Assembly (NCBI RefSeq): GCF_020509005.1
Contig: NC_063017.1
Location: 3,782,001-3,846,000, forward strand
Length of the DNA: 64,000 nt
Reading direction: 5' to 3'
Source of the DNA: Fulvia fulva
Taxonomy: Eukaryota; Ascomycota; Dothideomycetes; Mycosphaerellales; Mycosphaerellaceae
Part shown: piece after piece, positions 1-8,844 of the stretch
Layout: each line of letters opens with the position of its first letter
Position numbering within the stretch: position 1 is the first letter of the stretch
Made by a program: the position numbers and the translations under genes
Notes under the pieces: model-generated
Seen by the model: the letters and a program-made list of their open reading frames with translations, nothing else
What the model was told of the DNA's origin: nothing
The model's database searches: none

Positions 1-484
1 ACTTCCTCAGCACAGCGGTAACTTCTCCCTCGGACACCTCCTGTTGGACCGCGATGCTAGGGGCTAGGGGAGTAGAGCTGTTTATGTCGCTTAGATCAGC
101 CTCGACTGGGGGTGGGAAGAACTTGCTAGCCAGTAGACGCGCCTTGGCCTCGGGGTCGCTAACCGGGCCACTAGGCGATTGTAGCGCTGGGATAGAGAAG
201 GAGGGGCCCTGTGTAGGGTCCTGTCGGGCCCATTTCGCTAGCTTCCACATCCTCTCTGGCTTGCCGGCGATTTCTTCCACTGTGGCCCTCCAGCCGACTG
301 CTTTCTCCCTCCGTATTATGGCTTTCTTCTGTTGGCATGCCTCCCTGTATACGTTCCAGGCCTCCTCGCTATGGCTGCTCGTCCACACCCGGCGGGCTCT
401 CCTTGCTTCTCTTACTACCGCAGTGCACTCCGGCGTCCAGTATGGTTTGGACCATGTCGTTGGTTGGCAAGGAAGGAATCGTAT
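1..484 (-). CDS. LINE A ORF2 fragment, region between endonuclease and reverse transcriptase (partial)
   Basis: The - strand is open from 484 down to the left edge, with no stop, in a frame that reads SKPYWTPEC, then EEAWNVYREACQQKKA, then KPERMWKLAKWA. These are typical of the linker upstream of the reverse transcriptase in Tad1-like LINE ORF2 proteins. The frame meets a TAA (plus positions 485-487) just inside module D, so the reading frame has no start of its own here and expression would need one inside the LINE part. The same stretch in A2 and A3 is full of TAG/TAA, so this copy escaped RIP. The 144-residue + strand ORF over the same bases is a shadow. Confidence 0.75.
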   Translation of the reverse strand, partial: MRFLPCQPTTWSKPYWTPECTAVVREARRARRVWTSSHSEEAWNVYREACQQKKAIIRREKAVGWRATVEEIAGKPERMWKLAKWARQDPTQGPSFSIPALQSPSGPVSDPEAKARLLASKFFPPPVEADLSDINSSTPLAPSIAVQQEVSEGEVTAVLRK

Positions 485-938
485 TTAGCAAGCTAGCTAC
501 GAGATAAGGTGACAAGTCTTAACCGCGCTTTCCCACTCATCTAGCACCACCGTGTAGCCTCGTTTCGAGAGGTTAGCCCGGAGCAAAAGCTTCCCTCTAC
601 GCCCTCCCTCCCTGTTTGCTCCTTAAGCCAATATCCACCTCCATAGGCCTGAGCCCTTTAGTGCTCTCTATTGACCGACATGCGCATCCGTCCTCTCGGG
701 CTGTACAGACAGTGTCAGCCGTCGCTGCCAGTGTACACCACGCCCCAGGTTTTGACGCCCTTCGCGTTACCGCAGCCTATCTCTAGAGAGCGGCCGTCCA
801 TGCCTCGCAGGTCTGCTCGGGGCACACACCACGCCGGGCAGCGTACTCCTTGCGTTTCCACCTACTAACCAATATGAAGTTCCTTATCACCCTGCCCTCG
901 ATCCTCCCCGATCACAGAACTAATCCACTTGCATTGTA

Positions 939-994
939 CGTCTTTTCCCCGTCCTAACAGCCGTCTTTTCCTTGCTCAGGCTATCGTCTTTTCC
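939..994. repeat. Three spaced copies of CGTCTTTTCC in module D
   Basis: CGTCTTTTCC occurs at 939, 962 and 985, exactly 23 bp apart each time. The spacers differ. The array is kept in the RIP-mutated D copy at about 24979-25034. Confidence 0.8.
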
Positions 995-1159
995 TCGTCG
1001 CAATCTACCATGTCAGACTAGGTGCGTTGTGTAGCGGGACAGGCAGTGCCTCAGGCAAAACCCTCGTTCCCATACCGGGTGTTCAACAGGCCCTTACAGG
1101 CTTCGTCGCGTGTCCACCTACCCACCGCATTGCCCGCTGGCAAACACCAGATTGTTTCG

Positions 1160-1241
1160 TAGTCCGCTCGACGCCGTTGCATAGTCCGCTCAGTTGTTGT
1201 TCTGTAGTCCGCTCGTCCAATGTTCGTCGCTTAGCCCGCTC
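1160..1241. repeat. Four spaced copies of TAGYCCGCTC in module D
   Basis: TAG(T/C)CCGCTC occurs at 1160, 1182, 1205 and 1232, with 22-27 bp spacing and diverged spacers. The second D copy keeps the array at about 25200-25281. Spacing is irregular and spacers are not unique inserts, so it is not a CRISPR. Confidence 0.8.
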
Positions 1242-1545
1242 GGTTTGCGGTCTCCGGAGGTGAAAATTCTGCACTCATACCAGAGGTGTCCTGTCGAGCG
1301 TATAGGCCACGGTTCCGCGCCCTTCTTACACGTAGAAAGAAGAGGGACTCGCTCCCGACACGAGTACACGCTCGTCGGATGGTTTTCATACCCGTTTTGC
1401 TGGTAGTCCTCTGTTCGCCGCGGCTTCGCCTACGCTACGCGCCCGTCGCGCCCACGACGCTCCAGCGTGAGAATACTTGGCTCTCTCGTAGCTAGACGAG
1501 AGGTTCGTAGCCGACACCACGTACAGGTGATTCTCGTCGTCGACC

Positions 1546-1751
1546 TAGTCTATTTAATACTTTCTTTCTACTTTAACGACTAGCTAGAGGATCTTCCGCC
1601 GTTTATAAGCTTCGTTACGGCGCTTAAATAGTATAGAGACAACTATTAGTATCTATTCGACTATTACGACCCCTTACCTATAGGTATAGTAGACTACTTA
1701 CCGGAATATAAGGAAGAGGATAAGCCCGAGGAACGTAATAAGATATACTAG
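1546..1751 (+). pseudogene. Helitron/PIF1 helicase ORF, leftmost surviving piece (RIP-mutated)
   Basis: Unique sequence between the D-A1 chimera and LINE A2. It ends in the A2 target duplication ATAAGATATACTAG (1738-1751), which recurs at 27422-27435, so it once joined the sequence at 27436. One + frame reads DYLPEYKEEDKPEERNKI, which fits the acidic stretch before the helicase domain of Helitron proteins, but the match is weak by itself. The assignment rests mostly on continuity with the helicase motifs at 41.5-42.2 kb. Confidence 0.5.
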
Positions 1752-2822
1752 ATAGATAGATAGATTTGTTATTCCGCTATTCTAGGACCCTATTCGGCCT
1801 ATATAGGTATATATCTATTGTTATATATAAAGGGAAACCCGAATAGGTGAAACCTATTCCCGCCCCTAACTACTCCTTATCTAGATTAGCTTTCCCTCTA
1901 AACGTACGTAGTCTATATTACTACCCCGTTAGCCCCCGCTCCTAGCCGGTCTTCTCGCGCTACGTCGTACCCTCTCTTCCTATACTACTCCTACTAGGCG
2001 GTACTGTTCTAGCTAGCCCTTCTCTAGTATCTAGTTCGTAATACGCCGTAGGTCCTTAGCGTTATTAAGAAGTGCCCTAATCGTCCGGTTCCTCGCCTTT
2101 ACTATCTACTCCCCCCTTCCTAGCGACTACCTCGGATAGACGAGGAGTACGTACCGTACGTTCTAGGAGTAATAGCCGTAGAGGTAGCTAGTATTCGTAT
2201 ATTCTAGAACCTTCCTCTATAATCGGTACCCCTAGAGGCCGATATGTTCGCTTCGTAGTTAGGTTGCTATACTACTCTATGCCCTCGTAAGGCGGTAGTA
2301 GATAAGCTTCGGGGGGTACTTAACCGTAGATTTCGTAGCTAACTATTCCTTAGGTTATCCCGCTAGCTAAGGGCGTCTACTATGCCCTACAACCTAGTTG
2401 TTCTACCTCTCTTTCTATAGTTGCTCTACAAACGATTTCTTACCTTCCTATTATGTTGCTAGCTGTTCGTCCCTTACCCGGTAGTTCGGCTCGTTTCCGG
2501 GTCGAATGCCCCTATACGCTTATACTAATTCGCGGGCCCTTACGACTATACTAGCGATGACCTTCTATACTAGGTACTATACCGAATTGCCTAAGTAGGA
2601 GGTCCGTAGTCCCTAGATATATAGTTCGATCGGCGGTATAGCGGTCTCGTACTTAAGTATCCTTATTAGTATCGACTTATATACCCCGGTAACCTTCCTT
2701 AGGCATTAGTTTTAGATCTTCGCTAACGGCGCGACGAGTCCCTTTAATAGGTAGGCCCTCTTGCCTAAGGACTATACTTAGCTACTATAGGTAAGGACTG
2801 GCCGTATAATAGCCGTATATAG

Positions 2823-5800
2823 ATAGATAGATAGATTATTCATTCGCCTGTTTTAGTGCCCTATAGCCTATATAGGTCTCTCGCTATTTAGGTCTATTTA
2901 TATAGGTAGGAAACCCGATTAACGGATGAAAACCTCCTCGTCTTTGCCCTCCTCGTTCTTTCCTGTCTTGTCCTTTCGTTCTCCTTCCTTTAGGGTACGC
3001 TAGTGTTATAGTTATTACCCTATAACTACCTTGCCCGTAACCCTAGTGATGTCCTCCTCTCGATTTCCTTTCTCCCTTCTGTTTCCCCGGCTCTTCTCTC
3101 TCTCTCCCTCCTCTCTATCCACCTTTCCGTTTCTACTACTAGGGAGAATTGCTCTAGGTAGTCCTCGTTAAGGATCTATCTTGTCACTCTCCTTATATCT
3201 TATCTGTCCTAGATAATAGCCTAGTATTACCTGTCTCTTGCCTTCGCCCTCTACTAGCTTCTCCCTTTTACCCACTTAGTACAGTTTAGTACTATGTGCT
3301 CCGGGTTTTAGGATAGGTAGCTATAGGGGCAACGTTTAGAATCGTATCCTAGGACTCTTCTTTAGTACAAGTATGCTCTTAGCCCAATGTGCTTAGAGCG
3401 AATCTAGATAGCTATGCTTGCTTCCGCCCTCTTCAGGTCTTTATAGATAAGGTAGTTATACCTCCCGAAGGTCCTAGCCGCTAGTAGGGCTCCTAGCCTC
3501 ACCGGTTTTTAGTTCTAACGCGTTTCCTATAGGTGACCTACGATCCTTACTACTTAGCTTTGCTTCTTTTTCCCTTTGTCCCCTATATTAGCTTGCTCCC
3601 TTAGAGCTTCTCTCTGTTCAAGGGCTACTAGGATTTCCTGTGATGTTTTTAGGTCTACTACCTTCTATAGGATTATATATAGCCGGTTAGGTCTTCTCCT
3701 CCTCTCCTACTAGGTTCTTATCCTTTAAGTAGCTACTTAGATAGTTCCCTAGGCTAGGTATGCTAATGTCTTCTCTACGTATTGACACCTTATGCCCTAG
3801 AGGTACTCCCTAATAGGGGCTGTACCTGATTCCATTTCTATTGTCCTGTAAGGGGTTGACTTGTACGCCCCTAGTACTCTCTTTAGGTAGGCTGCCTACG
3901 CTCTATTAAGGGGGTCCTTAATTCTCTTCGGGATGTGTTTTTCCGCTACCCAAATTACTGCTCTATATAGCATTACGGGCTTGACAATAGCCTTGTATAT
4001 AGTCTAGGCCTTTATAAAGGTCGCCCCCTAGGTTAACGTAGTGAGTCTCTCGATTAATTGTCTATTAGTGTCCGCTCTCGCTTGCGCCTTCTTCACTTAT
4101 AGTCCCTAGCTAAGTTTCGGGTCTAGCTATATCCTAAGGACTCTAAGTTCCCTTATAGGATAGGTCTCGAACCCCTAGATTTTTACTAGTGCTACCAAGT
4201 TATATTTTGTCTTTACCTTACTAAAATAGATAAGTTAGTACTTGTCCGGTACGAATTTTGCCCTATACTCTCTTGCCTACTTTTCGTATTGTCTATGTCT
4301 CTCCTCTAGGAGTGCGCAGTTTTCCTCTATAGACCCCGACTACGCTAGGATATTTATATTATCTACGAACCCCGATACTAAGGTGTTTACTGTTTCTAGG
4401 AGTAGGGTCAGGTCGGCTATAAAGAGGAGGAACAGAATTGGGGAGAGTGTAGAGCCCTATAGGATGCCCGTGTTCGTAATTAGGGTCTACGGGGCTTTAA
4501 AGGACCCTAGGAGGATCTAGGTTGTTCTGTCCTTAAGGAATGACTATATAAAGTATACTATCTAGGCTAGGATACTTTTTATTCTAAGGATGTGTAGGAG
4601 CCTTACGTAGGACATATTGTCGAAAGCCCCTAATATGTCTAGTGAAAGTAGTGAGGCTACCTTATTGTTACTATAGTGCCAGATGTGTCTGACTTGCTCT
4701 ATAATCAGTTCGACTACTATAAGGGTAGATCTCTTTTATCTCCCCCCTATTTACGTTACCGGGAGGAGGTTATGTTCTTCTACTATTCCGGTGAGCCTTA
4801 TAGCTACGACCTTCTCTAGGAGCTTCCCTAGTGTGTTTAGCAACGTAATTGGTCTATATGACTTCAACTTGGTATAGTCTTCCTTTTAGGGTTTCCTTAG
4901 GACGTAAGTTAGTGATTGCCTAAAGGCCTTTAGGCAATACCCCTACTTTATACACTAGGTAAAGATTGGCGTAAGCACTAGAGTAATGAGGCTGCTACTA
5001 GCTTTTAGGTAATAGTTAGGGATCTTATCTAGGCCTAGGGCTTTGTTGCCCTTTAGTTTCTTAATAATGTTTCCGATCTCTATAGTAGACACTTGCTAGT
5101 TAGCCTCCCTTAGCGGAGGAATGTGTGTTCCTAGGATGTTGCTTAGGTCTACCTCTACCTAAGTCCCGAAGAAGTGGTCTACGAATGCTTTCGCTTTCCC
5201 TATCGGAGTGGTTTGCGTTTCCCCGTCTTAGTCCTATATTAAGGGAAACTAGGGCGGGGAGTTTCGTTCCTCGTCTAGTTTCCTAGCCTATTCTACTAGT
5301 CTCTAGATTTCTTCCGGGTGTTCTATGATCATCCCTATAGTTGACCTCTACTCCTGCGTCTTGTCTCTTCTGATCTACGCCTTCTTTACTTTGTACGCGT
5401 TGTTATAGGCTTCCTAGTTTGCTTAGGTACGTCGTTACTCCTATCTCCTTCTTGCTCTCCTTACCTCCTTGACTTTGGCTATATACTCTAGTGTCTAGTA
5501 TAGCTTCTAGTATAGCGACTATCTCTTCTCAGGTATATAGGCCTAGGCTGCCCTTTGTATAGCTTCTATTAGCTGCTCTACTACTTAGTCAATCCCCTCC
5601 GTTATATATATATTATTAATGTTCACCTGTTCTAGTTCGCCTTCTAGCCGCTACTATACTAGTGTCCACTCGGCCTGCTTCTAGCAGAGCCTCCTCTTAG
5701 GTTCCCCCTCCTCCTTAACTATAAGTTAGATGTCGGTTTGGATTAGATAGTAGTCTAATAAGGACTCTAGTTAGTCATTGACTATGTAGCTTTCTACCCG

Positions 5801-6471
5801 TCGTATTAAGGCGTAGGACATAAAGTATAGGTCTAGCGTGCTAGAACTGTTATTTCTAGCCTAAGTTTCTGTTCCCTTTAGCGTGATCAAGTCCATTTAG
5901 GCTGTTTCTATCTGACTAATAAGCCTCCCTACTAAGAAGTGGTATACTAGGGTGAAGTCCGATCCCTACTTTAGGTAGTAGAGGTTGAAATCTCCTATTA
6001 CGATGTTGTGGTTTTGTTAGTCTATTACTTCCGGGAGCCTTCCTAGCGTGTATAGTTATGTGCTACTTCTGGACTCTAGAGGTGGGTTGTATACGCTATA
6101 GATTAGGACTTGGCCTTAAGTTGTTTTAAGCTATACTATAGTGATATCCCTGTCGGTTCTCGGCCAGGCCTACTAGTCCTCTACTAGTACCTTCTTACTG
6201 ACATAGATACAAGTTCGTAGGACTCCCTCGGTTCTGTTTATTACTACGTAGTATCTCGGGTCTCGTATAGTTAATAGAATCCTAGAGTGTAGGTTGATCT
6301 ATAGTTCCTATATTACTATAATGTAGTGTTCCTCCGGGTCTAAGGCTTATAGAAAGCTCCTTTAGACCTTGTCTTTACTTCTGTTTACATTATACTAAAT
6401 GATTAATAGTCTGTTAGTATAAGGCATTAGGACATGTTTGTGTCTAGGTCCGTTTAGTCTTACTATTAGTC
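2823..6471 (-). pseudogene. LINE B1 ORF2 remnant (endonuclease-RT) and 3' UTR
   Basis: The stretch matches B3 (30197-37568) base by base in reverse complement. The RT catalytic region (FVDNTNILA, where DD is altered by RIP) lies near 4340-4370 and the GxFDNVS motif near 4600-4640. The 3' UTR, about 180 bp before the tail, includes the block GAGGAGGTTTTCATC shared with the other LINE families here. No long open frame survives; ORFs of 64-92 codons on the + strand are chance. Confidence 0.8.
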
Positions 6472-6476
6472 TTACT

Positions 6477-6711
6477 TGTTAAGATGTAGCATCTCAAAGG
6501 GAGTCAACAATCAGGAAGTGATCTGGCAGCCTGAGGCATCCACAATGACTCAGCTTGTAGGGAGATACCTTCTCTCCCCTTTAGCTTAGATAGACATCCA
6601 ACACAATCAACATATTGGTTCCTGATATATTGCTGCATGCTCGTGCTATTAGTCAGTTGAAGATTGATCTCTTACTCCACTCCGCTGCCATCCACCCGTA
6701 CCTGTTCAACA
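6477..6711 (+). repeat. Copia 1 5' LTR
   Basis: 235 bp, starts TGTTAAGATG and ends TTCAACA. Identical to 11856-12090. Expected to hold the promoter of the element. Confidence 0.96.
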
Positions 6712-6723
6712 GGTTATGAGCCC
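6712..6723 (+). other. Copia 1 primer-binding site (iMet half-tRNA type)
   Basis: GGTTATGAGCCC starts at the first base after the LTR. It is complementary to GGGCUCAUAACC, the anticodon stem-loop of fungal initiator-Met tRNA. Priming from an internal cut in this tRNA is known for Copia-type elements. Confidence 0.75.
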
Positions 6724-7159
6724 GGGTTTGTGCAGGAATAAGAGCAACCTATATCAGTACAGGTTACTTGTATCCCTTGCTATCGTAGCAGAAAACATCT
6801 GGGAATCAGAAGTCTACCCCGTCTATCCTATCAAGGAGCTTAGTTCGATACTAAGTGATAGGTAACCCAGACAAGGACTCTGTGCGGCTTACTCAAAGCC
6901 AATACCTTGAAGATACTCTGTAGGCAGAACTGCATCGAGATACTATCAAGAAGGACTTCAAGTAAGTCATTTGAAGCTCTGCTAGGAGAGACAGACCTGT
7001 GTCCTAGCCCCGAGACCTCACACCGCTCCTTCTTTACTTTACCAAGCAGGCCTTGGTATCCACACCTACGAACTTTCCCATTCTACACCAGAAGCCTCAG
7101 CAGGATCTGAGCCACCACCTTGGAACATACACACCTTGTTTCATTACATCCAATTTATT

Positions 7160-8839
7160 ATGGATTCATACCAAGAGAAGACAGAGGAGAAGGGAGGCAA
7201 AATCCCAATTCTTGGGAGGGACAATTGGAAGAGATGGTTCAACCTTCAGAGATACAAGATGGAGAGCCAATCAGCATTCTTTGCAATTGATGACCTAATG
7301 GAAGTGTCTTTTGACAACATCAAGGGCAAGACTCTGAAACTCCAAGAAGAGGCTACAACCAAAGAGATCCTCAATACGCCAACATGGACAAGACACAATG
7401 CAGTATGCAACTTCAGTATCCTTAGTAGGATCACAGAAGAAGATGAATTTGAGCTTGAGGGCTCATGTGAATCTGGAAGAGCTGCTGAGAAGTGGGTGTA
7501 TCTCTGGAACAAGTATAGCCAGGTGCTACCAACCCATGCACATGAGCTCACAAAGCAATTTGTGACCTTTGAGATGAGTGAAGAGTTCACCATCAGATCT
7601 GCATGGACACACCTGGTTTCTCTTGGAAAAAGGATTGCTGATGTTGACCCAGAGGGTCAGCATTACAGGAAAGCTGATGTGAGGATGACCCAGCTCTTAA
7701 GCTCACTGCCACCTGACTACCATGTAGCCAGGGATACTATCATGGCTCAGCCAAAGATGGATCATGAAAGGACCTTAAAGATCCTTGAAGCTCAAGAAGC
7801 CAGGTTGGATCCCTCCAAGGCTGAGTATGGCATGGCAGCCACCTGGGTCAAGCCCTCAGGTCTAGCAAGACCACTCTCCTGCCTTCTCTGTGAGAAGGAT
7901 CATCTGATCAAGGACTGCCCTAGTTTGCCTGAGGCAAGAAAGGTCCTTAGATCTCATTCCCAACCACCATCTTCCCAGAATACAACACATGTCAAGAAGA
8001 AGAGAACTCCACCACCCACTTCAAGGAGGACACCAAGAGAGAAGTCCTCTATGGAAGAACTTAAGAAAATGGTGAAGAAACTCAGCTCTGACATGCTGTC
8101 ACTCCAGAAGAACCAGGCCCAGTCTTATACCTCTAAAGCAAAGAAGACTGGAAAAGGTTTCTCCGCCCAAGAGTCACCATGCAGCTCATCCCCAGAGACA
8201 ATGTCTGATGATGATGAGTATGATGAAGTGGCTCACTCAACTGCAGAAGTCCAAGGCAAGTTCCCCTCGTCAGAGTGGTTACTTGACTCCTGTGCTTCAT
8301 CCCATATGACTGACCAAAGCTGCCTCTTTAGATCTATGACTCCCTTGACAAGGAAGAAATGGATCAAAGTGGGAGGTGGGTTTTTATTGGCCACTCATAT
8401 TGGGAATGCAGAGATGAGTGGGAGAGCTGGCAGAAAAGTTGTTTTGGAAGATGTCCTGCTTGTACCCAAGCTAGGAGTGAACCTGGTTTCATGGAACCAG
8501 TTTAGCAAGCAGTTTGGTGTGCAACCTCCATCATTTTCTCTTGTTTCCCCCTCTGGTGAGACTGTTGTCCAGACAGAGCTCCTTGGGGGGGTTCCATTCA
8601 TTGATGAGATTTCTCCTCTCCTACAAGAACGGGCACATTACTCATCATGTGCACCACCAATGGAGAATGCCTTTGTGACTGCTCAATCAGAGACCGACCT
8701 GAAGCAGTGGGAGCTTTGGCATAGAAGATTTGCACACTTTGGGAAGAATTTGCTCCAGAATCTTCACAAGGTAACAGACTTGAAAGAACCATTCCTATCC
8801 CTAAGGATGGCTTTCACCAGTGCAGAGTATGCTCAATAG
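7160..8839 (+). CDS. Copia 1 Gag-protease and start of integrase (559 aa)
   Basis: The start is the ATG at 7160; the open frame extends upstream only through a TTG. The N-terminal half is Gag (UBN2-like), with a zinc knuckle CLLCEKDHLIKDC at about residues 249-261. A serine/lysine-rich stretch and an acidic DDDEYDE follow. The protease motif is LDSCASSHM at about residue 375; Copia proteases normally have DSG, so glycine is replaced by cysteine. The frame ends in the pre-integrase zinc motif: LWHRRFAH is here, but its CxxC half is in the next frame, showing a frameshift at about 8780-8820 before the TAG at 8837-8839. Confidence 0.9.
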   Translation: MDSYQEKTEEKGGKIPILGRDNWKRWFNLQRYKMESQSAFFAIDDLMEVSFDNIKGKTLKLQEEATTKEILNTPTWTRHNAVCNFSILSRITEEDEFELEGSCESGRAAEKWVYLWNKYSQVLPTHAHELTKQFVTFEMSEEFTIRSAWTHLVSLGKRIADVDPEGQHYRKADVRMTQLLSSLPPDYHVARDTIMAQPKMDHERTLKILEAQEARLDPSKAEYGMAATWVKPSGLARPLSCLLCEKDHLIKDCPSLPEARKVLRSHSQPPSSQNTTHVKKKRTPPPTSRRTPREKSSMEELKKMVKKLSSDMLSLQKNQAQSYTSKAKKTGKGFSAQESPCSSSPETMSDDDEYDEVAHSTAEVQGKFPSSEWLLDSCASSHMTDQSCLFRSMTPLTRKKWIKVGGGFLLATHIGNAEMSGRAGRKVVLEDVLLVPKLGVNLVSWNQFSKQFGVQPPSFSLVSPSGETVVQTELLGGVPFIDEISPLLQERAHYSSCAPPMENAFVTAQSETDLKQWELWHRRFAHFGKNLLQNLHKVTDLKEPFLSLRMAFTSAEYAQ

Positions 8840-8844
8840 CAAAG

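Larger units (their letters stand above)
1..1545 (-). mobile_element. Chimeric retroelement D-A1 (module D fused to 3' part of LINE A)
   Basis: Read on the - strand, a 1077-bp non-coding module (D, 1545 to 469) is followed directly by family A LINE sequence (about 470 to 1) that runs off the left edge. The A part matches A3 at about 48520-48975 but lacks the CpA-to-TpA changes, so it is young and unmutated. At the junction the D and A sequences share CTT. The right end, at the motif GTCGACC, is the same as in the second D chimera at 25585. The left end and its TSD lie outside the window. The layout (conserved 5' module of about 1.1 kb plus variable-length LINE 3' end) is that of Magnaporthe MINE elements. 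Confidence 0.8.
469..1545 (-). other. Module D (WEIRD-like 5' module), unmutated copy
   Basis: This 1077-bp sequence is repeated at 24509-25585, where it is RIP-mutated but has the same length and both the same ends. I see no long ORF on the - (sense) strand: all frames have stops, the longest ORF starting at a Met being about 63 codons. Two families of short direct repeats lie inside it (939-994 and 1160-1241). Identical ends in two independent fusions suggest that a discrete RNA was copied in full. I do not recognise the RNA: it lacks a telomerase-type CTAACCCTAA template and is not an rRNA or tRNA I know. Function unknown. Confidence 0.75.

Noticed and set aside
54..488. 144-codon + strand ORF at the left edge
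   Set aside because: It is the shadow of the LINE A ORF2 frame on the - strand, whose residues match the linker before RT; the same shadow appears in A3 at 48575-48814.
1160..1241. Short repeats that could be a CRISPR array
   Set aside because: Units are 10 bp with irregular, diverged spacers in a eukaryotic retroelement; no cas genes.
469..1545. Idea that module D is a telomerase RNA or rRNA fragment
   Set aside because: No CTAACCCTAA-type template and no rRNA core sequence that I recognise on either strand.
2823..2834. TAGA/TCTA runs as independent microsatellites
   Set aside because: Each one is the 3' tail of a LINE and sits next to a TSD.
7246..7593. 115-codon - strand ORF within Copia 1 gag
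   Set aside because: Shadow of the gag frame, no motif. The same holds for the - strand ORFs within both Copia pol regions.
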